This document shows positions 24,441 to 36,770 of a DNA stretch of 64,000 nt, one piece after another. This DNA is from Tamarix chinensis (Eukaryota; Streptophyta; Magnoliopsida; Caryophyllales; Tamaricaceae). The stretch is taken from positions 49,677,707 to 49,741,706 of the forward strand of contig CM060174.1 in the NCBI GenBank assembly GCA_030549775.1, given 5' to 3'. The notes beneath the pieces were generated by a model. It saw nothing but the letters and a program-made list of their open reading frames with translations, made no database searches and was not told the origin of the DNA. Within the stretch, counting starts at the first letter, position 1. Every line of letters begins with the position of its first letter. Position numbers and translations under genes: made by a program.

Positions 24441-24884
24441 ATGGATTCATGGAGTTTTTGCTTCCCCTTATCTAAGGTAGGGGTTGTGTTGGAATGGGCA
24501 AGGATATTTGCTAATGAGCACACCTAAGCTCGGGCAAAAAATATTTTGGACACCCATAAGCTGACATGGCCATGTAAGGAAACATGACTTGGCCATGTTG
24601 AACCAAGAGAGATGAAAAATTTTCTATATTTGGACATGATCATGTAGTATAACACTACCATGCCTTGTTTCACCCAGAGAGGTAAAAAAATTCTAATTTT
24701 GATAAATTTCAGTCTAAAACACCTTATCGTCTCTTTACTTTTCAGGTACTTCAACATATCAATGCATAATCATGGTGCCACATGTCCAAAAATAAAATAA
24801 ATCATTACAATATAAAATACTCAAAATAAAGAACCAATAAAAGGAAAGAGATAAAAGAAAAAAGGGAAAAAAACATGCTAGTTT
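24441..24884. other. Spacer with CATGGCCATG-like palindromes
   Basis: About 440 bases between the C LTR tail and the Athila pol. They contain GACATGGCCATGT (about 24565) and CTTGGCCATGTTG, similar in style to the CACGG or CATGG palindromes of Athila and copia LTRs. It is probably an LTR or 3' untranslated fragment; boundaries are not visible. Confidence 0.4.
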
Positions 24885-27870
24885 AATGGTCATGAGCTTG
24901 ACCCCTTTTATGCTCTAGATTATATTAGATCGGGAAGGGTAAGAATACCAATCTTCTTGATCAGGGAATCTGCTACATAATGCTTTAACCTCTACCCATT
25001 TACCTTGAAGGTTATTGTGGGCTCACTCCAAATATCAATAGCTTCAAATGGATAAAACTTACAGACATAAAACGGTCCCCAACACTTAGAATGAAGCTTA
25101 CCTAGAAAAAGCTTAAGACAAGAGTTGAAGTGGAGCACCAAATCTCCTTCTTGAAACTCCCTTTGAGTAATATATTTGTCATGCCATCTCTTAATTATAT
25201 CCTTATATATCCATGTACTCTCATAGGAATCCAGTCTCAAATTATTGAGCTCATTAATTTGTAGCTATCTCCTTTCTCCAGTAGCCTTCAAGTCATAATT
25301 GATTACCTTTATCACCTAGAATGCCTTGTGTTCAAATTTAACAGGAAAAATGATAAGATTTTCTGTATACCAACCAAAAAGGTGTCAATCTAATGGATGT
25401 TTTATAAGTAGTTTGGTAGGCTCATAAAGCATCATTCAACTTCAATGACCAATCTTTTCACGTGCAAGCCACTATTTTTTTTAGTATCCTCTTTGTTTCA
25501 CAATTAGTAATTTTTACTTCTCCTCTTACATAGGGATGGTATGGTGTGGCCATCTTATGAGTACCACTGTACTTCTTAAAAAGTGTGCCAAAAATTTGAT
25601 TAGTAAATAAGGACCACCATCACGAATAACTTCTTTAGGAATACCAAACCTCAAAAATATAATATTTTGGCAAAAGTAAACTACAACCTTTGCATCGTTG
25701 GTGGGAGTTCCACTGTCTCCTCCTATTTGGAGAATAATCTAATGCAACTACATTACATTTGTTATTGTAAGACAGTGGAAAGGGTCCTATGAAGTCAATT
25801 ACCCAAACATCAAATAATTCAACCTCAAAGATGTTATTCAAATGAATTTCATTTCTTCTTGATATATTACCCATCCTTTGATATTGATCACATGATATAA
25901 CATAATTCTAGCATCCTTCAAGAGGTTGGGCTAATAGAAACCAGCTTGAAGAACTATTAAAGCTATCTTAGAAATGCTAGCGTGATCCTCATGTGGTGAA
26001 GAATGACAATGAGATATGACACTTTTAACTTCCACTTCAGGCATTTATCTTATGTAAACTTAGTATGCACATTTATTAGAGAGGCTCATCCCAATAATAG
26101 TGCTTGACATTTAAGAGAACTTCTTCTTTTTTTGATTAGATAAGTCTAGTGATATTACCCCAAATGATATACAATTTACAAAACCTACAAACCATGGGGT
26201 GGAAAAGCTTGTGATTGCCAAAAATTTATCATCCAAAAATGAATCGTAGAAGGGAATGCCATCCCCTTCACTTCTATCCACGTATTACCTTAACTTGGAG
26301 AGATGGTTAGCCACTACATTTTCTATGCAATTCTTATCCTAATTTTCAAGGTCATACTCTTGGAGTAAAATGATCCATCTAATCAAGTGTAGCTTTACAT
26401 CCTTCTTGGTTAACAAATACTTAAGGGTTGCATGGTCAATGAAAACTATAATCTCCATTCCCACTAAGTACGATCAAAATTTATCTAGTGCAAACACCAC
26501 TACTTAGAGATCTTTCTTACTTGTAGCATAGTTTACTTATGCATCATCAATAGTTTGAATTACATAGTAAATTCAATAAAAATTTCCATATTGTCTCTAT
26601 CCAAGGACCACCCCCACTACATAATCACTTGAATCACTCATCACCTCAAATGAAATACTTCAATTAGGAGGCTACATCACTAGGGTGAATGTCAATACCT
26701 CTTTTAAAATGTTGAAAGCATCCTAACAAGATTTTTTAAATTCAAAAGGCACATCTTTGATGATGAATTGAGTTAAAGGTTTAGTAATTTTTAAAAAATC
26801 ATTAATGAATCACTGATAGAAACTAGCATGACTCAAAAAACTTTAAATGTCTATAACAAAATCTCGGGATGGAATCTTTTTTTATATCTACTGCAATGAT
26901 CCAAATAGAGAATAAGTGACCAAGAACAATTCCTTCTTGTACCATAAAATGACATTTCTCCAAATTGAGAAAAAAATTCACCTCCTTTCACCTTTCTAAT
27001 ACCCTAGAAAGATTGCTCAAAAAATGGTCAATGTATACCATTAACCGAAAAATCTTGCATAAAAACTTCCATTATGTCTTCAATAAAATCAGAAAAGATG
27101 GGCATCATGCATCATGGAAGGGTTGTAGGGGAATTACATAAGCTAAATGGCATCCTTCAATAAGTAAAGGTGCCATATGGGCATGTAAATGTAGCCTTCT
27201 TCTCTTCATCGATTTGATAAATGGGGATTTGGAAAAAGCCTAAATACCCATCCAAGTAACAAAAATAAGAATGTTGAGCCAACCTCTCTAGAATTTGATC
27301 GATAAATGTTAGGGGAAAATGATCCTTCCAGGTGGCCTTATTTAATTTTCTATAATCTATGCACATTCACCAACCTATGATAGTTCTTATAGGAATCAGT
27401 TCATTTCTCATATTATTAATGACCATCATTCCACCCTTTTTAGGTACCACTCACATCGGACTCACATGCTCACTCTCTGAGATAGGGTAGATGGAACCCT
27501 TACAAAGTAGCTTAAGTACCTCTTCTCTTACTACATCTTTCATGTTAGGGTTCACTATCCTTTGATGATCAATAGAGGGCTTGTACCCTTCTAAAAGAAT
27601 ACTATGCATACATATAGAAGGATTTTTGCCTTTAAGATCATCTATAGTATAACCAATGGCCTCTCTATGCAACCTAAGAATTCTAAGAAGTTTTTCAATT
27701 TCCTTTTTACTTAGGCTAGCATTCACAATGATAGGGTAATTAGAGTTAGAGTTATGAAATTCATACCTTAACAAAGAAGGGAGGGGTTTCAATTCTATCT
27801 TAGGTATTACTTTATATTTTTTAAGGTAGGGTTTCTTAATTATACTTCAAGAACTTCTATATTTTCCTTT
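24885..27870 (-). pseudogene. pol: Athila-type Ty3/gypsy pol, copy 1
   Basis: Reading leftward on the minus strand, a pre-RT segment (27792-27451) has LKGKNPSICMHSI and VREEVLKLL. Reverse transcriptase follows with CIDYRKLNKATWKDHFPL (27366) and DGYLGFFQIP. RNase H follows at about 26700-26250, then the integrase zinc-finger region, NISRRNE and ELFDVWVIDFIGPFP (25874-25790). The integrase end has RWHDKYITQREF and GDLVLHFNSCLKL (25240-25130). These are signature Athila words. The RT active-site FMDDF reads FMQDF (about 27060), and the integrase Glu in GQVE reads Lys in GEVKITN (about 25515). Many stops and frameshifts break the frame. Gag, protease and leader are missing, because the sequence jumps at about 27960 from the pre-RT region to LTR-like DNA. 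Confidence 0.93.
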
Positions 27871-27964
27871 CCTTGAGGAAAAATGGGACTTTCCTCCAAC
27901 ATGTTAGCAATATCAACAATTTCAAGATTTTTATTGCTAGGCATCCCACATTTCATCAAAAACT

Positions 27965-28865
27965 CTTGTTCAATTGTTAGATTTTTGGTTATTAATATTC
28001 ACCTTTTAGTTCTTACATTAAAAAATATATTTATGATCAATCCATTCAACCATAAGTGTATAACTTAGCAATTGAAATCAATACTTAAAGTAATCAAAAC
28101 AAAAATTAAACTAATTTATCATTGATCAAAAATTTAGACTAGAACCAATCCTAGAAAAAAAATCTACTCACTCATAGCTAAATCAATAGACATAATACAG
28201 AAATCATACATTGATGAAATAAAAAAAAACAATAGATTAGAAGATAGAAATAGGATGTTGAAGATATGAAGAATCGACCGCCATATTTGAATGATTACAA
28301 AGCTTTAAATTTAAATCTAATGTGTTTTTACATCCAAGAGAGATGAATACAAAAGAGAGGAATAAAAATAGATAGAGAGCAATGAGAATGAAAGATAGCC
28401 ACCCAAAACCTCCTTTTAGTCATCCCCTACTAGGTATAGAAAAATCTTTTGCTCAATGTAATCGTCTAATCCGTTAAAACTATGTTGTGAAAACAAATTT
28501 TGATACCCAACACGATTGTGTTGGTCAACATAGCAGGTCATGTTAGCCCATAAGTTCTTCATCTAAAGTTAAAAGGAGGTGATCTTAGATGAGTTGGAAA
28601 GATGAAAAGAATATCTATAACTTTTGTTATTTGAACTTTTCCAAATTTAGATTGAATCAAAGGCAAAATTCCTCACTTTTCAATAAAAGCCTTTATATTG
28701 CCACATATTAGCCTTATTTGCATCCATTGAGCGAACCTACAAAATAAAATGCCAAAGGATGAATTGTCCAAGAATATAACGAAAAATCCAAAAATATTAA
28801 TAAAGAATATATAGAAATATGCATATATAAAGAGAGAGAATCATCCTAGTATTAGTCATTTTACC
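27965..28865 (-). repeat. Athila LTR-like segment between copy 1 and copy 2
   Basis: The stretch 27975-28200 matches the copy 2 5' LTR at about 35850-36060, including shared words such as AAAAATTTAGACTAG. The stretch 28500-28560, with AACACGATTGTGTTGG followed by an AGGTCATG word, matches about 36415-36470. It therefore appears to be an LTR of the same family, lying after the copy 2 post-pol ORF and before the copy 1 pol in minus orientation. Its edges are not defined; the copy 1 side is truncated by deletion. Confidence 0.6.
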
Positions 28866-28871
28866 AATTTA

Positions 28872-29200
28872 TCATAATTCAAGGGTGAATCTTTTACTCA
28901 TATGATCGGCATGGGAAAAGAAACAACCTAAAATCCCTCTACCAAACATGTATTTAACTTCCTTGATGAGACCTATTGTCTCAAGGCATGGCCAATCAAC
29001 ATATCTAGTGGCCATGATTTCCCTTGATGCAATAACAGCAAAATGGTCTTTATGAGCCACTTTAGTAAAGACTATACCATACGGATTTGTGGGGGTACAT
29101 TTGATATTTTACCTTTGCCTCTATTTTTTGGTAGTTGGGACACTTTACCTTCATTACCATGTGCTTGAGCTTGTGTCCATTTTGGCAGTGTCATGTCCTT
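28872..29200 (-). pseudogene. Athila post-pol ORF remnant (ORF1/env-like region)
   Basis: The minus strand reads from near 29185 (a lysine- and glycine-rich N-terminus) through AHKDHFAVIASREIMATRYVD (split here as AHKDHF at 29058 and REIMATRYVD at about 29017), CLETIGLI and KRFTLEL, then stops at 28870. Athila-type elements carry a plant-specific ORF of this kind downstream of pol; its function is unknown, and it was once discussed as env-like. A stop and frameshift near 29065 separate the two parts, and the protein ends after about 60 recognisable residues, so most of it is deleted. Its place, left of the copy 2 integrase, fits copy 2. The assignment rests on remembered family motifs. Confidence 0.6.
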
Positions 29201-29325
29201 CTACTACCAAAAATAAAAGGAATAAACCAGATTAGTTATTAGTATATAATAAGGGATAATTTAAATCATAAAATAACCTAGTACGAATATTGAAATAGAT
29301 GTCTATGATGTTGTGTGTATGAAGG

Positions 29326-29573
29326 AAATGTAGTGTGTGAGTGTGTTGGTAGGGAATGGAGTGACGCAGATGGTAGTGTAGGCATGTAGTATATGTGTGT
29401 GTTATAGAAGTGTAGTGTGTGTATGTTTGTGGTGGTAGGGCAATGGCGGTGCATATGGTTATGCAAGCATGTATTGTGTGCACATAAGGGAAGTGTAGAA
29501 GGAACAAATAGTTGAGGGCATAGGAGTTGTGGGTGTGTATAATGGTGGTGTGGGCATGCATTATTTTGGCTTG
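29326..29573. repeat. Degenerate 82-83 bp minisatellite, three units
   Basis: Units begin AAATGTAG or AAGTGTAG at 29326, 29408 and 29491, and share GTGTGTGT, GGTAGGG and GCATGTA words. The DNA is GT-rich on the printed strand. It lies between the Athila integrase end and the post-pol ORF. Confidence 0.75.
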
Positions 29574-29984
29574 CATGACTTACAAATGTAGGGAAAAAGG
29601 GGTGTGGATGGTGGTGAAGGGTTCGTCGTAGATGGTTGAATGTGAGGAGAGGCTGAGAGGGGATAGGAAATTACAAACAGTTAAGGTAGATGCAAGGCAC
29701 AAGGGATGTGTGAGCTTAAATAAAGAAGATAGAGGTAAAGGCATGTGCATTATGCTTCATCAAGCCATGCACATTCTGTATTCTTAATATTTGAGAGGCA
29801 AGGGTGTGTGAGCTTGGAATGAGCAAGCCTGGAGTGAGCGAGCCATGCACAGTCCATCCTCTAGGAAGTTATGTACCTCCTATAATGGCTTGATTTATTC
29901 ATATATTATCCCCTCTTTAAACCCAATCTCCAAAAATTTCTTCTATAAATAGCACATCCATCATAATAATGCCTTACAAAGTAT
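29574..29984. other. Unassigned spacer with a TATA-like word
   Basis: About 400 bases with repeated GCCATGCAC words and TATAAATAGCACATCC at 29944 on the plus strand, directly before the copy 2 integrase end. It could be the edge of an inserted plus-strand LTR, but no TG start or duplication is found. Confidence 0.3.
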
Positions 29985-32900
29985 GATGAAGAGAAGGAAA
30001 ATTATAATAAATAAGAGAAACAAAACCACACAAATATTTGGGTTTTCTCCCAAAAAGTGCTTGTTTAATATAATGTTCCCAACCATCTAGATTGAATCTT
30101 ACCCAATATAGCTTGAGGTGGGAGTTGAATAAAAGCACCAAGTCTACATCATTGAACTCCTTATGGAGAATGTGCTTGTTATACAACTACTTTGTTCTTT
30201 GTTTATGTATCTTGGCATTCTCATATGCATCCAACTTCAACACATCGAGTTCGTTGAGTTGAAGTTTTCTCCATTCTCCCACTTCTATAAAATCCATATG
30301 AATACTTTAAATAGCCCAATGTGTCTTATGTTCTAATTTAATTGGTAAAATACATGATTTTCCATAGGCTTATTAAAACGATATTGTGCTTATAGGAGTC
30401 TTGTAAGTTGTTTGATTATTCCATAGGATGTCACCTAACCTTAAAGGCCAATCTTTTCTCAACCTAGACAAAGTTCTTTTCAAAATTTCCTTAATCTCCC
30501 TATTTGTGATTTCCACTTGACCACTTATTTGAGGGTTATAGGGTGTAGCCATATTATGGGTCACGCTATAATTTCTCAAGAGTGTATTTAGAACCTTGAT
30601 TGTAAAATGAGATCCTCCATCATTTACTGCTCTTAAGAAACTTAATCATGGGAATATAATATTCTGAAATAGCTGAATGGCTACTATCAAATCATTTATC
30701 AAAGATACCAATGCCTCAGTCCATTTAGAGACATAATCTACTACCACCAAGATATATTTATTGTTACATGATGATGGAAAATGTCCCATAAAGTTAACCC
30801 CCCACACATCAAAGAGTTCAACTTCAAATATGTTGTTCAATGGCTTCTTATTCCTCCATGATATGTTTCCAGTGCTTTGACAATAAGCACAACTAAACAC
30901 ACAAGTCCTTTCATCCTTGAAGAGTAAAGGCTAATAGAAATCTACTTGTAACACCTTTGTGACAATTTTGGAATTGCTTACATGATCCCCGTATTGTGAA
31001 GAGTGGTAGTGGGATATGACATCATTCATTTCCTCTTTGGCTAATAACCTTTTAAAGATTTCATCTACACATGTCTTGTAATGATAAAGGTCATACTTTT
31101 AGTAGTGTATAACATCCAAAAGGATTTTCTTACATTGTTGGTAGGACATATCTGGTTGCAACACCCCACATACTATGCAGTTCACAGAATCTAGAAACTA
31201 GGGAGCTTGAAGGCTTGTTATAACAAATATATTGTTATCTATAAATGAATCATCAAAGGGCTCCTCATCACCATTAGCTTTATCCATCTCTTGTCTAAGA
31301 CTAGAGAGGTGGTTAGCCACCACATTTTCAGTACCTCTATTTTTTTACCTCAAACTTGAATTCTTGCAATAAAAGGATACATTTAATCAATCATGGCTTG
31401 GCATCCTTCTTATCCAATATATTTATGAGAGCTTCATGGCCTGCGAATACAACAACCTTTGACCCAATAAGGCAACACTAAAATTTATCCAATGCAAACA
31501 CAACGCCTAATAGTTTCATTTCTATTATAGCATAATTTATCTAGGTATCATCCACAGTCCTACTAGCATAGTATATGGCATACAATTTCCCATATTCCCT
31601 CTACCCAAGTACAACCCCAACAACATAATTGATTTCATCACACATTAATTTAAATGGAAGTTTCAAGTTGATCGACCTCATTACCAGTTGAATTTTTATA
31701 GCTTTCTCCAACCTATCAAAAGCATCTAAACAAGACTAATCAAATGCAAAAGGAACATCTTTAATAAGTAAATGGGTCAAGGGTTTAGCAATTTTTGGAA
31801 AATCTTTAATAAAACGACTATAAAACCTGAAATGACTCAAAAAACTGCTTACTCCTTCTACTTTGTTGGAGTGGCTTTTTAACTACAACATCAATATTAG
31901 CCTTATCAATTTCAATTCCTTGATTTGGGATTAAATACTCTAAAAAATTTCTTTCTTGTACCATAAAGTAACATTTCTCCCAATTGAGCACCAAGTTAAC
32001 CTTTTTTAATCTTTTTCAACACTTTGTCAAGGTTATGCAAACAATCATTAAAAGAAACTCCATACATAGAAAAGTAATCCATAAACACTTCCATAATGTT
32101 TTTGATAAAATTAGAATATATGGCCATCATGAATCATTGAGGCATTACGCTAACCAAATGGAATCCTTCAATATGCAAAGGTGTCATATGGACATCTAAA
32201 TGTTGTTTTCACTTAATCACTAAGGTGAATGGGGATTTGAAAGAGTCTTAAGTAACTATTTAGATAACAAAAGTGAGAGCATTTAGCCAACATTTTTTCA
32301 ATGAAATGGAAGGGGAAAGTGAATCTTTTAGGTTTCTTTGTTCAAGTTTTTAATAATCAATACACATAAGCCATCTAGTAACCATTTAGTTGGAATAAGC
32401 TCATTTTTCTCATTTTGAATAACTGCCATACCACCCTTCTTCGGTACCACTTGCACCGAACTCACCCACTCACTATCTTAGACAAGGTAGATGATCCCTG
32501 AATCAAGTAATGTCACTGCCTCTGTCTTTACAAACTCTTTCATGTTTTGGTTCAATCTCCTTTGATGTTCCATCAAGGACTTTTATCCTTTTTATAAAAA
32601 AATTTGATGCATGCAAATAGAGGGGCTAATACCTTTGATATCATATAATACCCTATGTATCCTTATGTAACCTAAGGCCTAAAGTAACTTCTCAACTTCC
32701 TCATTACAAAAGTTGACATTCACAATAGTAGGATATTCACCATTGGAGTCAAATAATTCAAACCTAAGTGAGGGAGGGAGTGGTTTTAGTTCTACCTTGG
32801 GTGTAGTATTCTCCTCGTGAATTTTATCACTTGACTCCTTTTCAACTTGAACCAATATTTCAAGTTCTTTGGCACATAAAGGGCTCTTCCCAAGTATGGT

Positions 32901-33699
32901 AGCATAAGTAGCCACTCCCTCATCATTGTCATCAAGTACTCCATACTTTACCAAATATTTTTCAAGCAGATCACTTGAGATCAAACTAGCAAAGTCCTCT
33001 CTAACCACCATATCCACAATATTAATCCTAAACTAAGTGTCATCAATCATTGGGAAATTTACCGTACAAGACAAGTTAAAATTCACTTTCTCATCCCTAA
33101 TGTTGTGAGAGAGTTTTACACTTTTCACATTAACTCCCACTCTAGTAGTAGATAGGAAAGACCTTCCCAATATAATGGAAATTTAAGCATCCTCCTCTAT
33201 CTTTACAATAACAAAATAAACTAAAACATTAAATTTAACGACTTAAATAGGTTCATCTTCCAATACACTTATCAGATATTTTATCGATTTATCTACCAAA
33301 TGAAGGGAAATGGTGGTTGGATTCATGTCTCCCACCTATAATTTATTACAAATATATAAAGGTATTAAACTTACACTAGCACTAAGATCACATAAAGAAT
33401 AGTTAATCGATACATCACTAATAGTATAAGGAATAGAGAAGGAGCTAGGGTCCTTAAGCTTGGATAGTAGCTTATTTTGAATAATAGCACTACACTCTTA
33501 GGTAAAGGATAAAGTATCATATTCCTCCAATTTTCTCTTGTTGTAAAGAATATCCTTAAAAAATGTAGCATATGAAGCCATTTGGGAAATTTCTTCAACA
33601 AATGGAATATTAATATGTAATTTTTTTTAGAATTTCCATAGATTTTCTAATTTTTCCTTAGCTTATCTCTTAGGAAAGGGTAATGGAGGCTAGTATAGT
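29985..33699 (-). pseudogene. pol: Athila-type Ty3/gypsy pol, copy 2
   Basis: On the minus strand the order is protease (about 33600-33050, with LCDLSASVSL near 33385 and IILGRSF), pre-RT (VELKPLPPSLRFE, 32800), RT (VSSVQVVPKKGGMAVIQNEK about 32440, HFPLPF), RNase H (about 31760-31260), a linker (ENVVANHLSSLRQEMDK, about 31310), the integrase zinc finger ([22 protein letters not shown]), the core ([17 protein letters not shown]) and the C-terminus (EFNDVDLVLLFNSHLKL, 30150). The RT FMDDF motif reads FMDYF (about 32070). The first integrase Asp is Asn in GVNFMG. The Glu in GQVEITNREIK is kept. Stops and frameshifts occur throughout. Together with the gag, leader and primer site to the right it forms a nearly complete, dead Athila interior. 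Confidence 0.94.
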
Positions 33700-35145
33700 A
33701 GAGGATGAACATATTTCTCATCTCCATGCTCCTCTCCTAATGTGGTATCTTTCTCCAGCTCACTAATACATAAGTCTCATTTAGCACATCTTCAACTTTC
33801 TCACCCACATCCTCAACTTCCTTCCTTAGAGAGAGACCTTCTAGCTCTTTTCCACTCCTAAGTGATATGGAATTGATGGAACCTTTAGGATTAGTCTCTG
33901 GTTGTTCATCAAGCCTTCTAGAAGGCCTAGAAGATGAACCGGCTTGTTGGGCCACCTAAATGAGTTGGTTTTCCAGCAACTTATTATGGGTGGCAATGGA
34001 ATTGACTTTATAACTTAATCTCTTGAATGCATTCCTCAAATACTCAATTCTTTTATTCTAAAAAGACATAAAATTACATAAAAATGACTTAAGATTATAT
34101 AGTAGAGAGTTAGGAAAAGGTGGTCTAGGGTTCTGAAAGCTTAGGGGTCTAAACTTTAATTGAGGAATGTGATTAGGTGGTGGGTTATTGTAAGAAATAT
34201 TCAAATGATTTCTTTACCTTGGGTTATAAGTAGGAGAGAAAAGGTATCCTTTTTTATTGAAATTGTTCACATAATTTATATGATTTACAAGAGTTGCATC
34301 ATTGAGTAGAGGAGTAACGAATTAACATTCGAGTGATGAGTGTCTTGTCATAACATAGTTATCACAAGAAATAGAGATAAAAGTTAATGCATTAACATTT
34401 AATTTATCAAATCATTGAAATAACACATCAAATTTAGAAGAAATATTATCAAAGGCATCAACATAAAATCTTCCTCCCTTCTTAGTAGAAAAGAGCTCAC
34501 CTAATCACTAGAAGTGGTTTTCATCCATGTCCTCAATTAATTTCTTTACTTATGGTATACTTTCATTCATTAGAGCATATCTTACCACTACATCTATACA
34601 CATCCTTGTGTTGTAAAGGAGATCATTATAGAAAGTATGAAATAGGATTCATTCCTCCAACCCATATTGTGGACACATTCTCAACATATCCTTGTAATGT
34701 ACCTACACATCGTATAAGGAATCATCATTTTTCTAACTAAAACTGATGGTGAGATTCCTTAGTTGATCTGCCTTGGATAGGGGAAATACTTGTTTAGGAA
34801 AGCCCATAAAAGTTGGTCCCAAGTGGTAATAGACCCAAGAGGGAGTGATTACAATGAATCTCTAACTTGGTCCCTTAATGAGAATAGGAATAATCGCAGC
34901 CTAATCACGTCATCTAATACCTCATTCATTTTCAATGTATTGTAATACTCAAGGAATATCAAGGTGTGTGAACTTAGGTGCTCTATTTTGTTGATGTTGA
35001 ACTAATGTTGTTGTGTAGGCTTCAATTCAAAATTATTGGTAGTTAGATTAGGCTTTTGTATGCTTGATTGCTTCCTGTTTGCATTTGGAGATGCAAACTC
35101 CTTAAGAGAGAAATTTTGATCTTCAACTTCCTCTTAGTTAGCCAT
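33700..35145 (-). pseudogene. gag: Athila gag, copy 2
   Basis: The start codon is at 35145, chosen because MAN-EEVEDQNFSLKEFASP follows, with a stop at the fourth codon (TAA). Further on come KPNLTTNNFELKP, the capsid-like core VLDDVIRLRLFLFSLRDQV (about 34930) and SLPLGSITTWDQL, then the gag-protease spacer NPKGSINSISLRSGKELEG (about 33880). These match the usual Athila capsid (an MAxxx-LRDY start, DAIRLRLFPFSLRD, GSITTW). Several stops and indels break the frame between 34900 and 34000. The gag coats the RNA in cytoplasmic particles when functional; this copy cannot. Confidence 0.9.
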
Positions 35146-35380
35146 GATTTCTAAACTATGGCTTGTTTGGGTCTCACATATCCAATTTCTTATTTTGCTG
35201 AACATCCTCTCAATTTCATAATTTAGCTCAATTAGAGGTCCAAGCTAAAAATATTATTGCATAAAAATTACTCAAAAATGAAAATGATGATCAATCAAAT
35301 AACAAATGAAAATAGTAAAATGAAGAGAAAACAAAAATCTAGCCTAACGGGATAACAAATTATTCAATATCAATTGCCTA
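35146..35380 (-). other. Athila copy 2 leader
   Basis: About 235 A-rich non-coding bases between the primer site and the gag start. No other element is seen in it. Confidence 0.7.
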
Positions 35381-35400
35381 AGTCTCCAAAAATGGCACCA
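35381..35400 (-). other. Primer binding site, tRNA-Asp type
   Basis: On the minus strand TGGTGCCATTTTTGGAGACT matches the Athila primer site TGGCGCCGTTGCCGGGGA at 12 of 18 positions; five of the six differences are C-to-T or G-to-A. It is preceded in element sense by GCCCATCAAGTTTT, a common Athila LTR-end context. Its distance from gag is normal. Confidence 0.82.
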
Positions 35401-36770
35401 AAAACTTGATGGGCTAAATCCACAAGAACACAGATTCGTTATAGCATGTCAAGGTCGTACCTCATTAGCACTTCATTATCAAATACCAAATCTTTAATAT
35501 TTAAGCTATTTGGATAAATTAAATTTGGAGAGTAGAAAATGGCTAACATAATAAAAATTAGCGGTAATGTCAATGTTAGAAAGAAAAATATAATTAAAAG
35601 CCTAAGATTGGATTATTGTCATAAATAAATAATTAATGAATTATCAATTTAATTGCTAAAAATAAACTAAATTAACTAATATTCTCTTTCAATGTATAAA
35701 AGCCATAACTAATCCAATTTAATAACCTATTTTATGGTATTAAACTGAATTAAATATCTTATGCATAGTGATAAATCAATAAAATCCGCGAGGGACTCTA
35801 ACCTACTTTTGTGGTTTGATTCTCCAATTCAATTGTTATTTTTCTAGTTATTAATCTTCACATTTCAGTCCTTCGATCAAATACCTACGTCTAAATGATT
35901 TGATGATCAAAAAGCTCAACCAAAGTTACAAAACTAACAATTGAGTCTACAAATTCAAGCAACCAAAATGGAAATTAAACTTATTTATAATTAACTAAAA
36001 ATTTAGACTAGGTCCAATTATAAGAAACGAATCTACTCGCTCATAATTACAGTCAAATATGAGAAATAAAATGTAGGAATATAAATAACATTAAACATAA
36101 TAAATAATAAAATAATGATAAAAATATAAAACTCATATGGAAACACTAGAATTCAATGTTGTGTATAAAGAAAATTAAAAAAAAAAGTTGTTTTAAATCT
36201 AATAGTTAATAAGGAAATTCTTGAGTTCCATTAATGGAGTTCCCTTTATTTAGAAGAAAAAAAAATGAATTATCCCCTTTCCCCTATTATTCTCTCAATT
36301 TCAAATAAAAATCAGTGCTTGTATATGATAGATCGTGCATGATTGTGGGTATAATAACCATCGCACGGTTGTCCTTATCTTACATGACCAGATCATGTGG
36401 CATCTATACATTCAGAATTTTTAACCAAACAATTGTGTTGTTCTTGCATAGCTAGGTCATGCATCTTCAGTTACACAGAGAATATATACACGGTTATGCA
36501 CGGGTCAACATGGTTGTGATGTGTGCATCTTTATTTTCATAGAGAATATACACATGGTTGTGTTGTGTGCATCTTCATTTACACAAATAATATACACACG
36601 GTTGTTCATGGGTCAATATGGTTGTGTTGTGCCTATACACAAGTGTGCTCTAGCTATACAAATGACTATTTGTTGCATGTTTTTCAACTCATTAGGTTTT
36701 TCTACTCTTCTTACTTACACATGACCATGTTTCTCTTCCTTAGTTTTATATACTTTATGTAGATCCTGAA
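35401..36770 (-). repeat. 5' LTR of Athila copy 2 (outer edge approximate)
   Basis: The inner edge is set by the primer site. The LTR is AT-rich with a block of CACGG/CATGG-type words (36330-36730), where ACACGGTTGT, ATACACATGG and GTGTGCATC recur at about 60-65 base intervals. The outer edge is not fixed because no TG/CA boundary with a duplication was found; similarity to 27965-28865 supports LTR identity. Confidence 0.6.
36480..36650. repeat. Three degenerate ~60-bp repeats in Athila LTR
   Basis: AGAGAATATATACACGGTTA (36477), AGAGAATATACACATGGTTG (36541) and AATAATATACACACGGTTG (36586) recur with GGGTCAACATGGTTGTG and GTGTGCATCTT words between them. They are direct repeats inside the LTR. 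Confidence 0.7.

Noticed and set aside
29232..29576. 114-codon minus-strand His/Thr-rich frame
   Set aside because: It spans the GT-rich minisatellite; repetitive composition explains the open frame.
29944..29951. TATAAATA on the plus strand as an LTR promoter
   Set aside because: No LTR start, duplication or second copy was found around it, so a single TATA word is not enough; it is mentioned only in the spacer entry.
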